Shown: piece after piece, positions 6,516 to 15,208 of the stretch
Layout: each line of letters opens with the position of its first letter
How positions within the stretch are numbered: the stretch's first letter is position 1
Origin: Flavobacteriales bacterium
GTDB taxonomy: Bacteria; Bacteroidota; Bacteroidia; Flavobacteriales_D; Crocinitomicaceae
Assembly (NCBI GenBank): GCA_013373595.1
Contig: JABXHO010000037.1
Coordinates: forward strand, 1 to 33,798
Reading direction: 5' to 3'
DNA length: 33,798 nt
Translations under genes and position numbers: made by a program
The notes under the pieces: model-generated
What the model saw: the letters and a program-made list of their open reading frames with translations, nothing else
What the model was told of the DNA's origin: nothing
Databases searched by the model: none

Positions 6516-7561
6516 CATATGTTCGCAAGTACTTCGAAAGGTACAATCACCTTTTCTTCATTCCACACGAGTTGACATGCATATTTCCCTGCGGGAAGAT
6601 CTGTAAAATTGATGTCGACCACGTGGTTTCCAAAAACGAGATCAAAATTTTCTGCATGTACTTTTCCAAGTGATGGGATTTCCCATAAAGTCAGCCGCAC
6701 TTCTCCTTCCTCGGGAATCGTGACATACAATTTACTGCTTTCATCCACAGGATTTGGAGAGATGTAGGCAGCAAAATCGGGTTTGCCGCTTTCTCGTTTC
6801 GCATCCAAAGGTGTTGTAGTAGGATGAATCTGTCTTTCTTGAAAAAGAGGTGCGGGCCTTGGAGCAATTGGCGAGCTTGATGCTCCAGCTAAAAACCGCT
6901 TAGGATCGAATGGATCATCATCAATACGGGTGATGCTTCCGTTAATGACTAAATCTCCCATCCACTCCGCGACACAAACAATTTCTAGAGCTTCGGGCTC
7001 AAATTTGACAAAACCGTCAAGCGGAGACATAATCGAGGTTCCTGTTATAATTAACCACGGATCAATTTCAGCCCACGGTTGCCACGGCGAAATTACCAGG
7101 GAATCTGGTCCACGATACCTCATAATGGTGTCATTCATCATAGCAATGGAATCATTGAGTTGAGCAATGTCCAAAGTGTCTTTCTCTTCCTCTTCCATCA
7201 TCTGCTCGCTGCACGTCTGCATCTGTTCCACCACTTCTTTCGAAAAAGTCGATTGACAACTAAATAAAGTCAGGCCAAAAACAGCCACCAACGAAAACAC
7301 CCACACAGCGCGAAACGATTGTTGGTCGCTTTGCCATGGAATAAATTCGTTGTTGATTTCTATGAGTTGACGATTTTCAATATGACCACAAACACGCTCC
7401 TTGGCTTGCATTTTCTCAGAAAGAATGGCTTTTATCTCAACAGCAGATTTATTGGTGAAGTCGGTAACTTCAAACGAACATTTCTGACAGAATGCACCTT
7501 TTTCTGTGGGAGACATTTCCGACCAGTTTTCGGAGCAGGGTTGAGGTATGGATACTTTCAT
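6512..7561 (-). CDS. Cys-cluster/TM protein with T9SS-like C-terminal domain
   Basis: A 349-aa protein in three parts. Residues 1-60 carry a cysteine set (C9, C25, C28, C58 and H60) in the context PQPCSENWSEM and EKGAFCQKC, an N-terminal module I recall from many uncharacterised Bacteroidota proteins; it looks like a small metal-binding domain. A single membrane segment follows at about 83-103. The long C-terminal part ends in a beta-sandwich (ISPNPVDESSKLYVTIP, then LTDLPAGKY-like FTDLPAGKYACQL) resembling a T9SS type A sorting domain. With no N-terminal signal peptide the expected topology is cytoplasmic N-terminus, periplasmic C-terminus, so ordinary T9SS export is doubtful. It may be a membrane sensor or an anti-sigma-like protein; this is speculation. 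Function unknown. Confidence 0.6.
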   Translation of the reverse strand: MKVSIPQPCSENWSEMSPTEKGAFCQKCSFEVTDFTNKSAVEIKAILSEKMQAKERVCGHIENRQLIEINNEFIPWQSDQQSFRAVWVFSLVAVFGLTLFSCQSTFSKEVVEQMQTCSEQMMEEEEKDTLDIAQLNDSIAMMNDTIMRYRGPDSLVISPWQPWAEIDPWLIITGTSIMSPLDGFVKFEPEALEIVCVAEWMGDLVINGSITRIDDDPFDPKRFLAGASSSPIAPRPAPLFQERQIHPTTTPLDAKRESGKPDFAAYISPNPVDESSKLYVTIPEEGEVRLTLWEIPSLGKVHAENFDLVFGNHVVDINFTDLPAGKYACQLVWNEEKVIVPFEVLANIC

Positions 7562-7699
7562 AGTGTTAGCTCTATAACGTAGAAATCACCGTAAAGTTGC
7601 CGCAGCTTATTTTCGTAAATCTACCGTTCAATCAATGGTGGAGTTGTTTTCCCACTTGTTTGCTTTTGAATCACTATTTTAATCTACAAATGATTTCAA

Positions 7700-8713
7700 A
7701 TGAAGTACCTAATACTATTCATTTTTAGTTGTGTTTTTTTCGCTACTACTTATTCTCAGGAAAACGATTCTACTTATCAGGACGTAGAAGAGGTGTTCAT
7801 CTCGTCCAAGAAAAAGAAAAATATCGTTTTTGAGGACCCAAAATACTACATCGTTGATTTCACAGTTTCCAATGAGAATGCCTTTCTTTTGATGAAAAAT
7901 CTAGGGAAATACTACCTCTATGAATTGGATGAAAACATGCAGTTTGTGAGCAAACTTCGCCTCAATATGAATGCAAATTCCTTGTTTCAAGATTGCTTTG
8001 GAAATACACATTTGATAGCGAGCGATAGTGCTTACTTCATTCTTGATGATGAATATGGATTGTTTCTCACAGAGGCACATCCACGAAAAGAGTTCATGAA
8101 GGCGATGGAGAAATGCGTTGGTACTGTAGACGACAAAATTATTCTGGAGAATCATGCTCGCTTCGAGCAAAACCAAACATTTTATACCATCGACAGGGCT
8201 TCGGGGGAAAAGAATATCATTTACCGAATCAACGACAGCACGTACATAAGTAATGTATTGAATGAACAATCGGAAAGTCAGCAAGGAGTGAGTGAGGTTC
8301 GCTTGTCTAAACGGTATTTGTTAGGAAATATTGAACGTCCTCAGCGCTACAATCCGCTATTTGTTGTGGATGATTCACTTTATATTTTCAATCATTTTGA
8401 AGGCAGAATGGATCAGCTTGATATGGACGGTAATGTTCAGAAGTCACTTAAAATTAACCATCACAAGAAGAAAGGATGGGATCGACGCATCTATTCCGAT
8501 ATTTCAAAACGACAATTCTATGCAGTCTGGGTAAAAAATGGCGCCCAGCATTTAATTGGATTGGCCATGAATAAGGATGAACAAAACTTTGGTTCCAAAA
8601 TCACGAAACATGCCTACCCGGAGAAGGTGATTGTTCGAGACGGCTACGCGTATTATACTTACAAGCCGAATTTCGATGCAAATTTGAATAAACTGTACCG
8701 TCAGAAGTTGTAA
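7700..8713 (+). CDS. Secreted/periplasmic protein, first of tandem paralogues
   Basis: A 337-aa protein with signal peptide (residues 1-19, ending TYSQ). The body has alternating short beta motifs such as KYYIVDF, KYYLYELDENM and PLFVVDDSLYIFNHFEGRMDQLDMDGN, and might form a beta-propeller-like repeat fold (inference). It is clearly homologous to the next gene along its whole length, with CFGNT, EKCVG and the C-terminal block KVIVRDGYAYYTYKPNFDAN shared exactly. No catalytic motif is recognised and there is no T9SS tail or lipobox. It is probably periplasmic or outer-membrane associated. Divergent from the Cys-cluster gene; function unknown. Confidence 0.65.
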   Translation: MKYLILFIFSCVFFATTYSQENDSTYQDVEEVFISSKKKKNIVFEDPKYYIVDFTVSNENAFLLMKNLGKYYLYELDENMQFVSKLRLNMNANSLFQDCFGNTHLIASDSAYFILDDEYGLFLTEAHPRKEFMKAMEKCVGTVDDKIILENHARFEQNQTFYTIDRASGEKNIIYRINDSTYISNVLNEQSESQQGVSEVRLSKRYLLGNIERPQRYNPLFVVDDSLYIFNHFEGRMDQLDMDGNVQKSLKINHHKKKGWDRRIYSDISKRQFYAVWVKNGAQHLIGLAMNKDEQNFGSKITKHAYPEKVIVRDGYAYYTYKPNFDANLNKLYRQKL

Positions 8714-8801
8714 GGGGGGCTAAATGATTTGTACGCGGAAATCGATGAGATTTTATTTTTCATTCGTATCTTACGAAGACCTTATACACACCTCTATTAA
8801 G

Positions 8802-9896
8802 ATGAAAAACCTCATTCTATTTCTGATACTTTTACCAGCAATCACTCAATTTTCCGTTGCGCAAATAGATGACACAACCTTTCAAGACGTAGAGGGAGTT
8901 ACTGTGTTTTCTGAGAATGAAGCGGCGATCATCTTTGAGGATAAACGATTCTATATTGTTGATTTTTCACTTTCTGAAGATCGTACCCTCATGTTGATGA
9001 GGAATATGAGAAATTACTTCATTTATCAACTCGATGACGAATTAAAGTTCGTAGACAAAATCAAAATAGATGGAGGTGCAGATGCTTTATATGACGATTG
9101 TTTTGGAAACACGTACTTGGTAACGAAGGATAGTGTCTATCTCATTTTAGAAGATGATAAAGGAATATTTCTTTCGGACCAAAATCCCAGAAGGAGATTT
9201 ATGGAAACGATGGAAAAGTGTGTTGGCGTAACATCGGAGAAGATCATTTTTGAACATCTCTCGAAACTGAATCAATTTCAAGTTTTTCACACTGTTGACA
9301 TGCAAAACGGTGAGGAAGCGGTTATCTATGAAGTGAATGATACAGCTCAGGCGAAAAGTTTGCTCGAGGAAGGGATTTTATTGAGGAACGATTTGTGTGA
9401 AGCGCCAAATATTATTGATGAATCATCAACGAATGGAGGCTCTGGTGAAGCAGCTCATAAAATGCATAGAGAGTTTAATGCGCGAAGGCAACGAATGAAC
9501 TTTTTCAAAAGTCATGTAATTCGACCACAGTATAACCCAATGTTTGTGGTGGATGATACGCTGTATTTTTTCAATTATACCAATAACCGACTTGATCGAA
9601 TGGATCAGCACGGAAATTTGATTGACTCACACACCATTTCTCACCATAAAAGAGAAGGCTGGGAAAACAAAGTATATTCGGATATCGTCGATAATCGATT
9701 TTATGGCGTTCGCGCAATTGACGGAATTTTGCACCTCAATCGACTGTTGGAACCAACGTTTGAAGAAGGATTTAGTTCCAGATTATCTCATCACGTTTAT
9801 CCCAAAAAAGTGATCGTTCGAGATGGCTACGCGTACTATACTTACAAACCGAATTTCGATGCAAATCTGAACAAATTATACCGTCAGAAGTTATAG
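8802..9896 (+). CDS. Secreted/periplasmic protein, second of tandem paralogues
   Basis: A 364-aa protein with signal peptide MKNLILFLILLPAITQFSVAQ. I choose 8802 as the start because upstream ATG 8724 would bury the signal under 26 unlikely residues. It is a paralogue of the gene at 7700, with an insertion of about 30 residues (EAPNIIDESSTNGGSGEAAH region) between the shared halves. The last about 27 codons are nearly identical at the DNA level to those of the first copy. It follows the first copy by 88 nt, so the two may share a transcript, although a small perfect dyad TTCGTA-TCT-TACGAA (8763-8777) sits in the gap. The next gene converges with a 7-nt gap. Function unknown. Confidence 0.65.
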   Translation: MKNLILFLILLPAITQFSVAQIDDTTFQDVEGVTVFSENEAAIIFEDKRFYIVDFSLSEDRTLMLMRNMRNYFIYQLDDELKFVDKIKIDGGADALYDDCFGNTYLVTKDSVYLILEDDKGIFLSDQNPRRRFMETMEKCVGVTSEKIIFEHLSKLNQFQVFHTVDMQNGEEAVIYEVNDTAQAKSLLEEGILLRNDLCEAPNIIDESSTNGGSGEAAHKMHREFNARRQRMNFFKSHVIRPQYNPMFVVDDTLYFFNYTNNRLDRMDQHGNLIDSHTISHHKREGWENKVYSDIVDNRFYGVRAIDGILHLNRLLEPTFEEGFSSRLSHHVYPKKVIVRDGYAYYTYKPNFDANLNKLYRQKL

Positions 9897-9903
9897 CTGT
9901 CCA

Positions 9904-12306
9904 CTACTCACTTTCTTCTTCATCACTCGGTAAAATCAAATGTTTATACTTCGTATACAGGAAGGAAATGATCAGCAAGAGAACTCCGAGAGAGATAAAT
10001 GCAATCGTTTTTCCTCCGCTATCTACATTAGCGATGTCGTAAACAAACAGTTTCACGAGTGTGATCCCAAATAAGATTAGGGCAAGCAATCGCAAGTGGA
10101 CCTTTTTCTTCCAGATTCCCAAAGCAATAAGTCCAAAGGCATAGATTCCACCAAAAATAGTCAGTCCAGCGCGGTAGAAATCGCCGCCACCATTCATGCG
10201 TTTCAAATGAATGAGTTCTGAGCAGGCCACCCAAATCAAACAAATGTGAATCACAATTTCAATGGCTCTTTTAAGTACTTTTTGCGGATGGAAATGGCGT
10301 AAAGCAAACCAATTCGAAGCCAGCGTAAAGGCCAGCGCTGCGTAGCCGATATAGCGAATGGAATAGGTCAAACTATACTCCGCAATTTTGTGTCCGTGTA
10401 AATTGAGTAAAGCCCGATCACGAAGTACACTCATATCGAACAACCCGACAGTTAAGAAGAGTAAGATAATCGCACTACTAGCTATTCCCAAAACGAGTGA
10501 AAAGGTCTTATTTTTTAGCACATATCGATTCGCAAGTTGAAGAGCACCAGCGTAAACCAATGCCAAAATGAGAATCCAGATTGTTTTTAACTTATCCGTA
10601 CTAGAAAAGAAATCGTTGAAGAAGGTTGTTTTGAATGCATCTGTTCGGGCTAATTGGTCCCAATAAACATCTACTTCTTTTGCCATTGAAAAGAACAAAA
10701 TCAGCGCTCCAAAGTAAACCAGTCCATTATTCAGAAATGCAAAGAACCCATTCGTTTTGTCCACTTCTGACTGATCACTGTGATGCGTTAAATAGCTCAT
10801 AAAGAAAAGAACGGTCGTTAGAACAGTTCCTGCTAAGAAGTACTCGTTGAGAACTGGAGTAATTGTTTTTTCGAGTGGCGACCAATACGTGAAACTATTC
10901 ATGTCTATCCATCCAGCGATAAGGCTGATGAATGATAGCGCGAGTGGGATATAGGCAATGATTTCAAAGAATTGATCTTTCTTCTTTCGTCCAATCCAGA
11001 AGAACAATGCTGCCTGAAGCGCCCAAAGAATGGTAATCCAATTTCCATCGAACATCATCGGAATGGATAGCGTGGCATAAATTAGCGCAAACCCAAAGGA
11101 AAGGTAGTACAATCGGTGATGAGCTTCTTTTTGCTTGGAAGTGATAAAGGCCACAATTCCTTGCGAGGCTGCGAACAATAAGGTGTACCCTCCGTTGATG
11201 AAATCATCATTGTACAGTTCATTAACCAGATAGATACAGAAAATATAGGCGAAAATGGAGTTCAAAATCACGATGGTTGTGCCACTGATTTCGTTCTTGT
11301 ACTTCATTTTATTAGCAATCAACATGGAGTAGAAGAGTGCATAGAAGATGTTTCCGAAGGCGAATAATGTGGCGAAATCAGATTCTTTCCAAATGACAGC
11401 GCGCACGAAGAGCACCAAGAAGATGAACCATGAAATTCCGAAGGCAACAGCAAAAACGGGCTGCCAGTTCTTTTTGAAAGCCAAAAATAGAATCCCCGCG
11501 TTGATGATGGACATGTAAACGAATAGTGCAAATGTGGTTCCGGTGCCATCTGAAAGTAAGAAAGGAACGGCATAAGCTCCAACGAGTCCTATAATGGCGA
11601 TGACCTGTTTGTTATAGCGTATGGCGGCCAGCGATGTGATGACAGTAAACACCAACATGCTGCCGAACGTGACCATTTTGGGAAAGAGCTGGTAGAAATC
11701 GTACGCGATAAATGTGACGAAATATGCCACGGCCATTCCTCCGGCGAACATCACCGCACTTAAATTCTCGTATTTCTTCTTGAGATAAATGGCAAAACCA
11801 ATTAAAATGGCACCAGCTAGATATCCCAAAGCGATGCGCATAGCAGGTCCAAGGATGTTTTTATCGATGGCATATTTTACGCCTACACCAATACCAATCA
11901 AGATAATAGCAATTCCAATTTTGTTCGCTAGATTTTCTCCCAGAAAGGATTCAATACTTGATTTTTCTTTTGGTTTTGAGCCAGAAGTTGATTTCAAATC
12001 GGACAAAGGTTCCCACGATTCCTCCACGGGTTGAACAACAGGAGCTTGCTTTTCAGCAATAGGTTGCGGAATTTCTTCTTTTGCGATAGGAGCAATCGGT
12101 TCAACGGGCTTTTCAGGAGCTACTGTTTTAGGTGCTGTATCTGCAGCAGGAGGAATTGGCTTACTCGCCAGGTGATTGATTCTGAGTTGCAATTCACGAA
12201 TCTCCTCACGCAGTTCATTGGTATTCTCTTGGAGCTTATTTTGCTTATGAATAAGCACGTCCAAACGCGATTGTAGCTGTCTAATTTCTGAATGATTTGA
12301 CTCCAT
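9904..12306 (-). CDS. DUF2339 polytopic membrane protein
   Basis: An 800-aa protein of the DUF2339 family. Residues 1-50 form a coiled coil (leucine/glutamine-rich heptads). Residues about 55-120 are a Pro/Glu/Ala/Lys-rich flexible linker. From about residue 127 (SFLGENLANKIGIAIILIGIGVGVKYAI, the family hallmark) there follow some twenty or more hydrophobic helices to the charged C-terminus. Family members sit in the inner membrane and their role is not established; a link to envelope or polysaccharide processes has been proposed, but nothing here tests it. A possible promoter, TTG-N16-TAAACTTG, lies upstream of the ATG. It stands alone between a convergent gene and a 257-nt gap. Confidence 0.85.
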   Translation of the reverse strand: MESNHSEIRQLQSRLDVLIHKQNKLQENTNELREEIRELQLRINHLASKPIPPAADTAPKTVAPEKPVEPIAPIAKEEIPQPIAEKQAPVVQPVEESWEPLSDLKSTSGSKPKEKSSIESFLGENLANKIGIAIILIGIGVGVKYAIDKNILGPAMRIALGYLAGAILIGFAIYLKKKYENLSAVMFAGGMAVAYFVTFIAYDFYQLFPKMVTFGSMLVFTVITSLAAIRYNKQVIAIIGLVGAYAVPFLLSDGTGTTFALFVYMSIINAGILFLAFKKNWQPVFAVAFGISWFIFLVLFVRAVIWKESDFATLFAFGNIFYALFYSMLIANKMKYKNEISGTTIVILNSIFAYIFCIYLVNELYNDDFINGGYTLLFAASQGIVAFITSKQKEAHHRLYYLSFGFALIYATLSIPMMFDGNWITILWALQAALFFWIGRKKKDQFFEIIAYIPLALSFISLIAGWIDMNSFTYWSPLEKTITPVLNEYFLAGTVLTTVLFFMSYLTHHSDQSEVDKTNGFFAFLNNGLVYFGALILFFSMAKEVDVYWDQLARTDAFKTTFFNDFFSSTDKLKTIWILILALVYAGALQLANRYVLKNKTFSLVLGIASSAIILLFLTVGLFDMSVLRDRALLNLHGHKIAEYSLTYSIRYIGYAALAFTLASNWFALRHFHPQKVLKRAIEIVIHICLIWVACSELIHLKRMNGGGDFYRAGLTIFGGIYAFGLIALGIWKKKVHLRLLALILFGITLVKLFVYDIANVDSGGKTIAFISLGVLLLIISFLYTKYKHLILPSDEEESE

Positions 12307-12563
12307 ATCTCATCGTTTTGTTAAATCAAGTTTAGGCTTTTCGTGCGGAGCAAGTTCCCAAAATTTGCTAAATCAGGAATTTTCAACTGGAAAAAGTGGG
12401 ACGTAAACACCGTTCTAAACTACAGTTAAGGTTTTGATTTTAAGGTGGTTTTTGGATATTTTTTTGAAGTATTTCGCAATATGGCGAAATTGCAATGTGT
12501 ACATATTGAAACAGCTTCGCGATTCTTCAGCCGAAATTCTTTCAACCCCAATCTACTTGAACT
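12307..12563. other. Intergenic gap with a small dyad
   Basis: 257 nt hold the leader and presumed promoter of the DUF2339 gene and the 3' trailer of the serine hydrolase. The only structure seen is a 7-bp dyad, ATTTCGC (12471-12477) with GCGAAAT (12484-12490), without a T run, so it does not look like an intrinsic terminator. No gene is visible. Confidence 0.5.
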
Positions 12564-13772
12564 CTAACGCTCCAATATCAATTGTCCAAACCGTGCTAAG
12601 AACGGTCGCGCGATTTCTTCGTATTCATATTTTCCGTCGTTAACGGTATCATTCGAATTGACATACATGCTAGCCGTCAAAACAAACCGCTTTCCAGTTT
12701 TAGGATCAACTACGTATGCTGATTCCGTTACAAACCCGTAGGAAATTCCAATTTTACCGTAGGTAAGCACATCATCGAATTGAGTGTTTCCATCGCCATG
12801 CACGATGTATTTGTACAAATTATCTGGGTATTTTCGTTGATCGAAATACTTCTTCTCACCAAGATCACTCGGAACAGACTTCATTGCTTCAATCAATAAT
12901 TCTCGATCCTTTTCACGGATGTTCCAACGCTGATTTTCGTTGAAAAATGCAGGGAAGAACAAGCGCATAGTCGTCGAATGAATGTCATTGAGTGGGTATT
13001 CCAAATTGTAGTTGAAATCGAACGGGCCGTCAACAATATCACCGCGGTATTCATTTTTAGATCCCATCAATTTGGTCGGGTCGTAGCGGTAATTTTGTGC
13101 AAACTCAATCAGTTCCAAATGACTTTCTTCCTGTTTAAACGTTTTCTCAGATTTCTGTTCTTCTACTGTAAAGCTGTGTGTACGCAGATTGAGAGGTATT
13201 TCACATCCACTAAAATCTTTGTAAATCTTCGTTTGAGACAACTCTTTTTGGAGGAGTTCTTTGTTGATGCGCTGTGGCGTAAGAAAATGATACAGCGAAT
13301 TGTAATACGTGTTATTGCTGACAATGATTAATTCTCGAATCATTTTTTCAAAAGTCAAATTCGAACGTCGTGATTCATCGATAAATCGCATGTTTCCACA
13401 CTCAAAATCTTGGTTGAATTTTAAAATGGCTTGCGTTGAAAACCCTATTTCGTTTAATTTTTCCAGACTCAATAGAGCAGTAGGCAGTTTTACCATGCTG
13501 GCGGGGTAAAAATACCATTGGGGAACTGAAAAATCGTGCGTTTTTCCAAGGTACAACGTTGAGTCGGTACCTACTATTTCTGTCAGCATAAACTGAAAGC
13601 GGTACTTTTCTCGATTATCTAGAACGTGATCCACCAGCGTATCTTTCCCGTAAATTCCTTGAAGGAAATCGGGTTCGATAGGTTCTTCGGAATTCCTGGT
13701 TTGACAAAAGCTATTTGTCGCGATCATCCACAGAAACAGAATCGTTTGTATGTGTTTTATTTTGAGTTGCAT
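12564..13772 (-). CDS. Class-A-beta-lactamase-like serine hydrolase, secreted
   Basis: A 402-aa protein with signal peptide (residues 1-23, ending NSFCQ). The penicillin-binding/class A fold motifs are present in order: S92-M-V-K95 (SxxK nucleophile), S152-N-N154 (in place of SDN), and K340-I-G followed by a beta-strand (in place of KTG). It is longer than classical class A enzymes (about 290 aa), with extra segments after the SNN loop. Bacteroidota genomes often contain such periplasmic serine hydrolases; a real beta-lactamase activity is not implied. Its first 62 nt overlap the end of the amino-acid permease gene in a different frame, which implies co-transcription. The catalytic family is fairly sure; the substrate is unknown. 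Confidence 0.75.
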   Translation of the reverse strand: MQLKIKHIQTILFLWMIATNSFCQTRNSEEPIEPDFLQGIYGKDTLVDHVLDNREKYRFQFMLTEIVGTDSTLYLGKTHDFSVPQWYFYPASMVKLPTALLSLEKLNEIGFSTQAILKFNQDFECGNMRFIDESRRSNLTFEKMIRELIIVSNNTYYNSLYHFLTPQRINKELLQKELSQTKIYKDFSGCEIPLNLRTHSFTVEEQKSEKTFKQEESHLELIEFAQNYRYDPTKLMGSKNEYRGDIVDGPFDFNYNLEYPLNDIHSTTMRLFFPAFFNENQRWNIREKDRELLIEAMKSVPSDLGEKKYFDQRKYPDNLYKYIVHGDGNTQFDDVLTYGKIGISYGFVTESAYVVDPKTGKRFVLTASMYVNSNDTVNDGKYEYEEIARPFLARFGQLILER

Positions 13773-15111
13773 AGAAAATTATCACGGCTGGAATCAAGGT
13801 GATCAAAGACCACACCAAGATCATTGGGTCATTAAAAACAAAGAAGGAAATCATCCATAGCGTTACCAAAATAAACACGATGGGCGTCACTGGATATCCC
13901 CACGATTTTACAAAATGGGATTGGTACTCTCCCGACTTTTTCTCTCTATGTCTAAGAATGAAAACACCAAAAACAGTCAGTAACGAAAACATGGATAAGG
14001 TAATTCCAATGTATTGAATGATCTCTTGAAAGCTACTAAATACAACTAAAAGTAAAGAAATGACGAAGATGAAAAACAGCGCATTTTTAGGAGCTCCATT
14101 TTTCGATTGCTTTCCGAGAGCTTTGAAAGCAGTGTAATCTTTTCCGATTTGTTCGGCAACGCGAGGGGCGGCAATAAACATTGCGTTGACACCTGATATC
14201 AGTGCGAGAGAGAAAACAAGACTGAAGACCAATCCTACTTTTGTGCCCAAAATTTTGTTCGCTACGATGTTCCCCAAGTCCACCTGTCCGGCCAACTCGT
14301 CGAAGCTTGCGACATACATGAAAACGAAATTCATTAGGATATAAATCACCGTCACGACAATGGTTCCAACAATCAAGGAGAAAGGTAAATTCTTTTTGGG
14401 ATTTTCCATATTCCCGACAATATAGGTGCTGGCATTCCATCCGCTGTAGGCAAACATAACGTAGACCAAAGATCCAGCAAAAGCTAGACTAAAAATAGTA
14501 CTCGAACTATCTTCGGTAGGAGAAAAGCTGATTCCGGAAGCCTCATAATCTCCCAGAAAAATGAAGGGTATGAGTAAAAACGTGGCGATGAGTATCAACT
14601 TGACATAAGTCATGACATTTTGAAAGATTCCACTCCACTTTACACCACGCAGTTGTACCAATAGCACAATGATTAAAACAGAAATTCCAACGAGTTTAGA
14701 AGGTGTGATCTCCAAAAATCCTAGTTGTAAAAGAGGATCATTAGGAATGTTCAGAATGGGCAAGAAGTATTCACCAGTAGCTAGCGCTAGTGAAGCAATT
14801 GCTGCGGAGAAACCAACAAAAAGGGATACCCAACCACTCAAAAATCCCAAAATGGGGTGATAGATGTCCGATAAGAATGCGTATTCTCCCCCAGATCGAT
14901 TTACGCGAGTGGCAACTTCTCCATACACCGTGGCTCCGCACAACGAGACAATTCCTCCAAGCAACCAGATCATCAAAATCGAAAAGGGATCAGGAATTCC
15001 TCCGAAATCTTTACTTAGCACTTGATATCCCAAAGAAGTAAAGATTCCAGTACCGATCATATTCGCTATGACCATGTTTGTTGCGACGGATCGCGTGTAT
15101 TTTTGCGCCAT
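13711..15111 (-). CDS. APC-superfamily amino-acid permease
   Basis: A 466-aa inner-membrane transporter with about 12 hydrophobic helices. TM1 carries the helix-break motif IANMIGTGIFTSLG (GTG at 20-22) that binds substrate in APC/LAT-type amino-acid transporters, and the GGIVSLCGATVYGEVATRVNRSGGEYAFL stretch in TM2-3 is typical of the LAT subgroup. It would exchange or import amino acids; specificity cannot be read. The C-terminal 20 residues (hydrophilic, rich in Asp, Thr and Ser) are encoded by DNA that also encodes the signal peptide of the following serine hydrolase, an unusually long same-strand overlap. Confidence 0.9.
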   Translation of the reverse strand: MAQKYTRSVATNMVIANMIGTGIFTSLGYQVLSKDFGGIPDPFSILMIWLLGGIVSLCGATVYGEVATRVNRSGGEYAFLSDIYHPILGFLSGWVSLFVGFSAAIASLALATGEYFLPILNIPNDPLLQLGFLEITPSKLVGISVLIIVLLVQLRGVKWSGIFQNVMTYVKLILIATFLLIPFIFLGDYEASGISFSPTEDSSSTIFSLAFAGSLVYVMFAYSGWNASTYIVGNMENPKKNLPFSLIVGTIVVTVIYILMNFVFMYVASFDELAGQVDLGNIVANKILGTKVGLVFSLVFSLALISGVNAMFIAAPRVAEQIGKDYTAFKALGKQSKNGAPKNALFFIFVISLLLVVFSSFQEIIQYIGITLSMFSLLTVFGVFILRHREKKSGEYQSHFVKSWGYPVTPIVFILVTLWMISFFVFNDPMILVWSLITLIPAVIIFYATQNKTHTNDSVSVDDRDK

Positions 15112-15158
15112 TATTGGTGGATTAGTCTACAGCGACCTAAAATAGTTTTTTTTTAGGA

Positions 15159-15190
15159 TTTGAGATAATGAATTATAATCAGCAACTTTG
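15159..15190 (+). promoter_or_regulatory. Promoter of the unknown lipoprotein gene
   Basis: TTTG (15159-15162) is followed after 20 nt by CAACTTTG (15183-15190), one mismatch from the Bacteroidota -7 box. It lies 18 nt before the ATG at 15209 and overlaps an upstream in-frame ATG at 15188, which supports the later start. Confidence 0.55.
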
Positions 15191-15208
15191 TGTAAACCAA
15201 AGAACCTC

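Noticed and set aside
8714-8801. N-terminal extension of the second tandem paralogue from ATG 8724
   Set aside because: The extension would put 26 residues before a normal signal peptide; the paralogue at 7700 starts with the signal directly.
12978-13331. 117-codon plus-strand ORF opposite the serine hydrolase
   Set aside because: It is an antisense shadow of a gene with clear catalytic motifs and has no recognisable domain.
14087-14440. 117-codon alternative-frame ORF within the permease gene
   Set aside because: The real frame encodes a complete 12-helix APC permease; the alternative is Arg/Cys-rich and non-homologous by eye.
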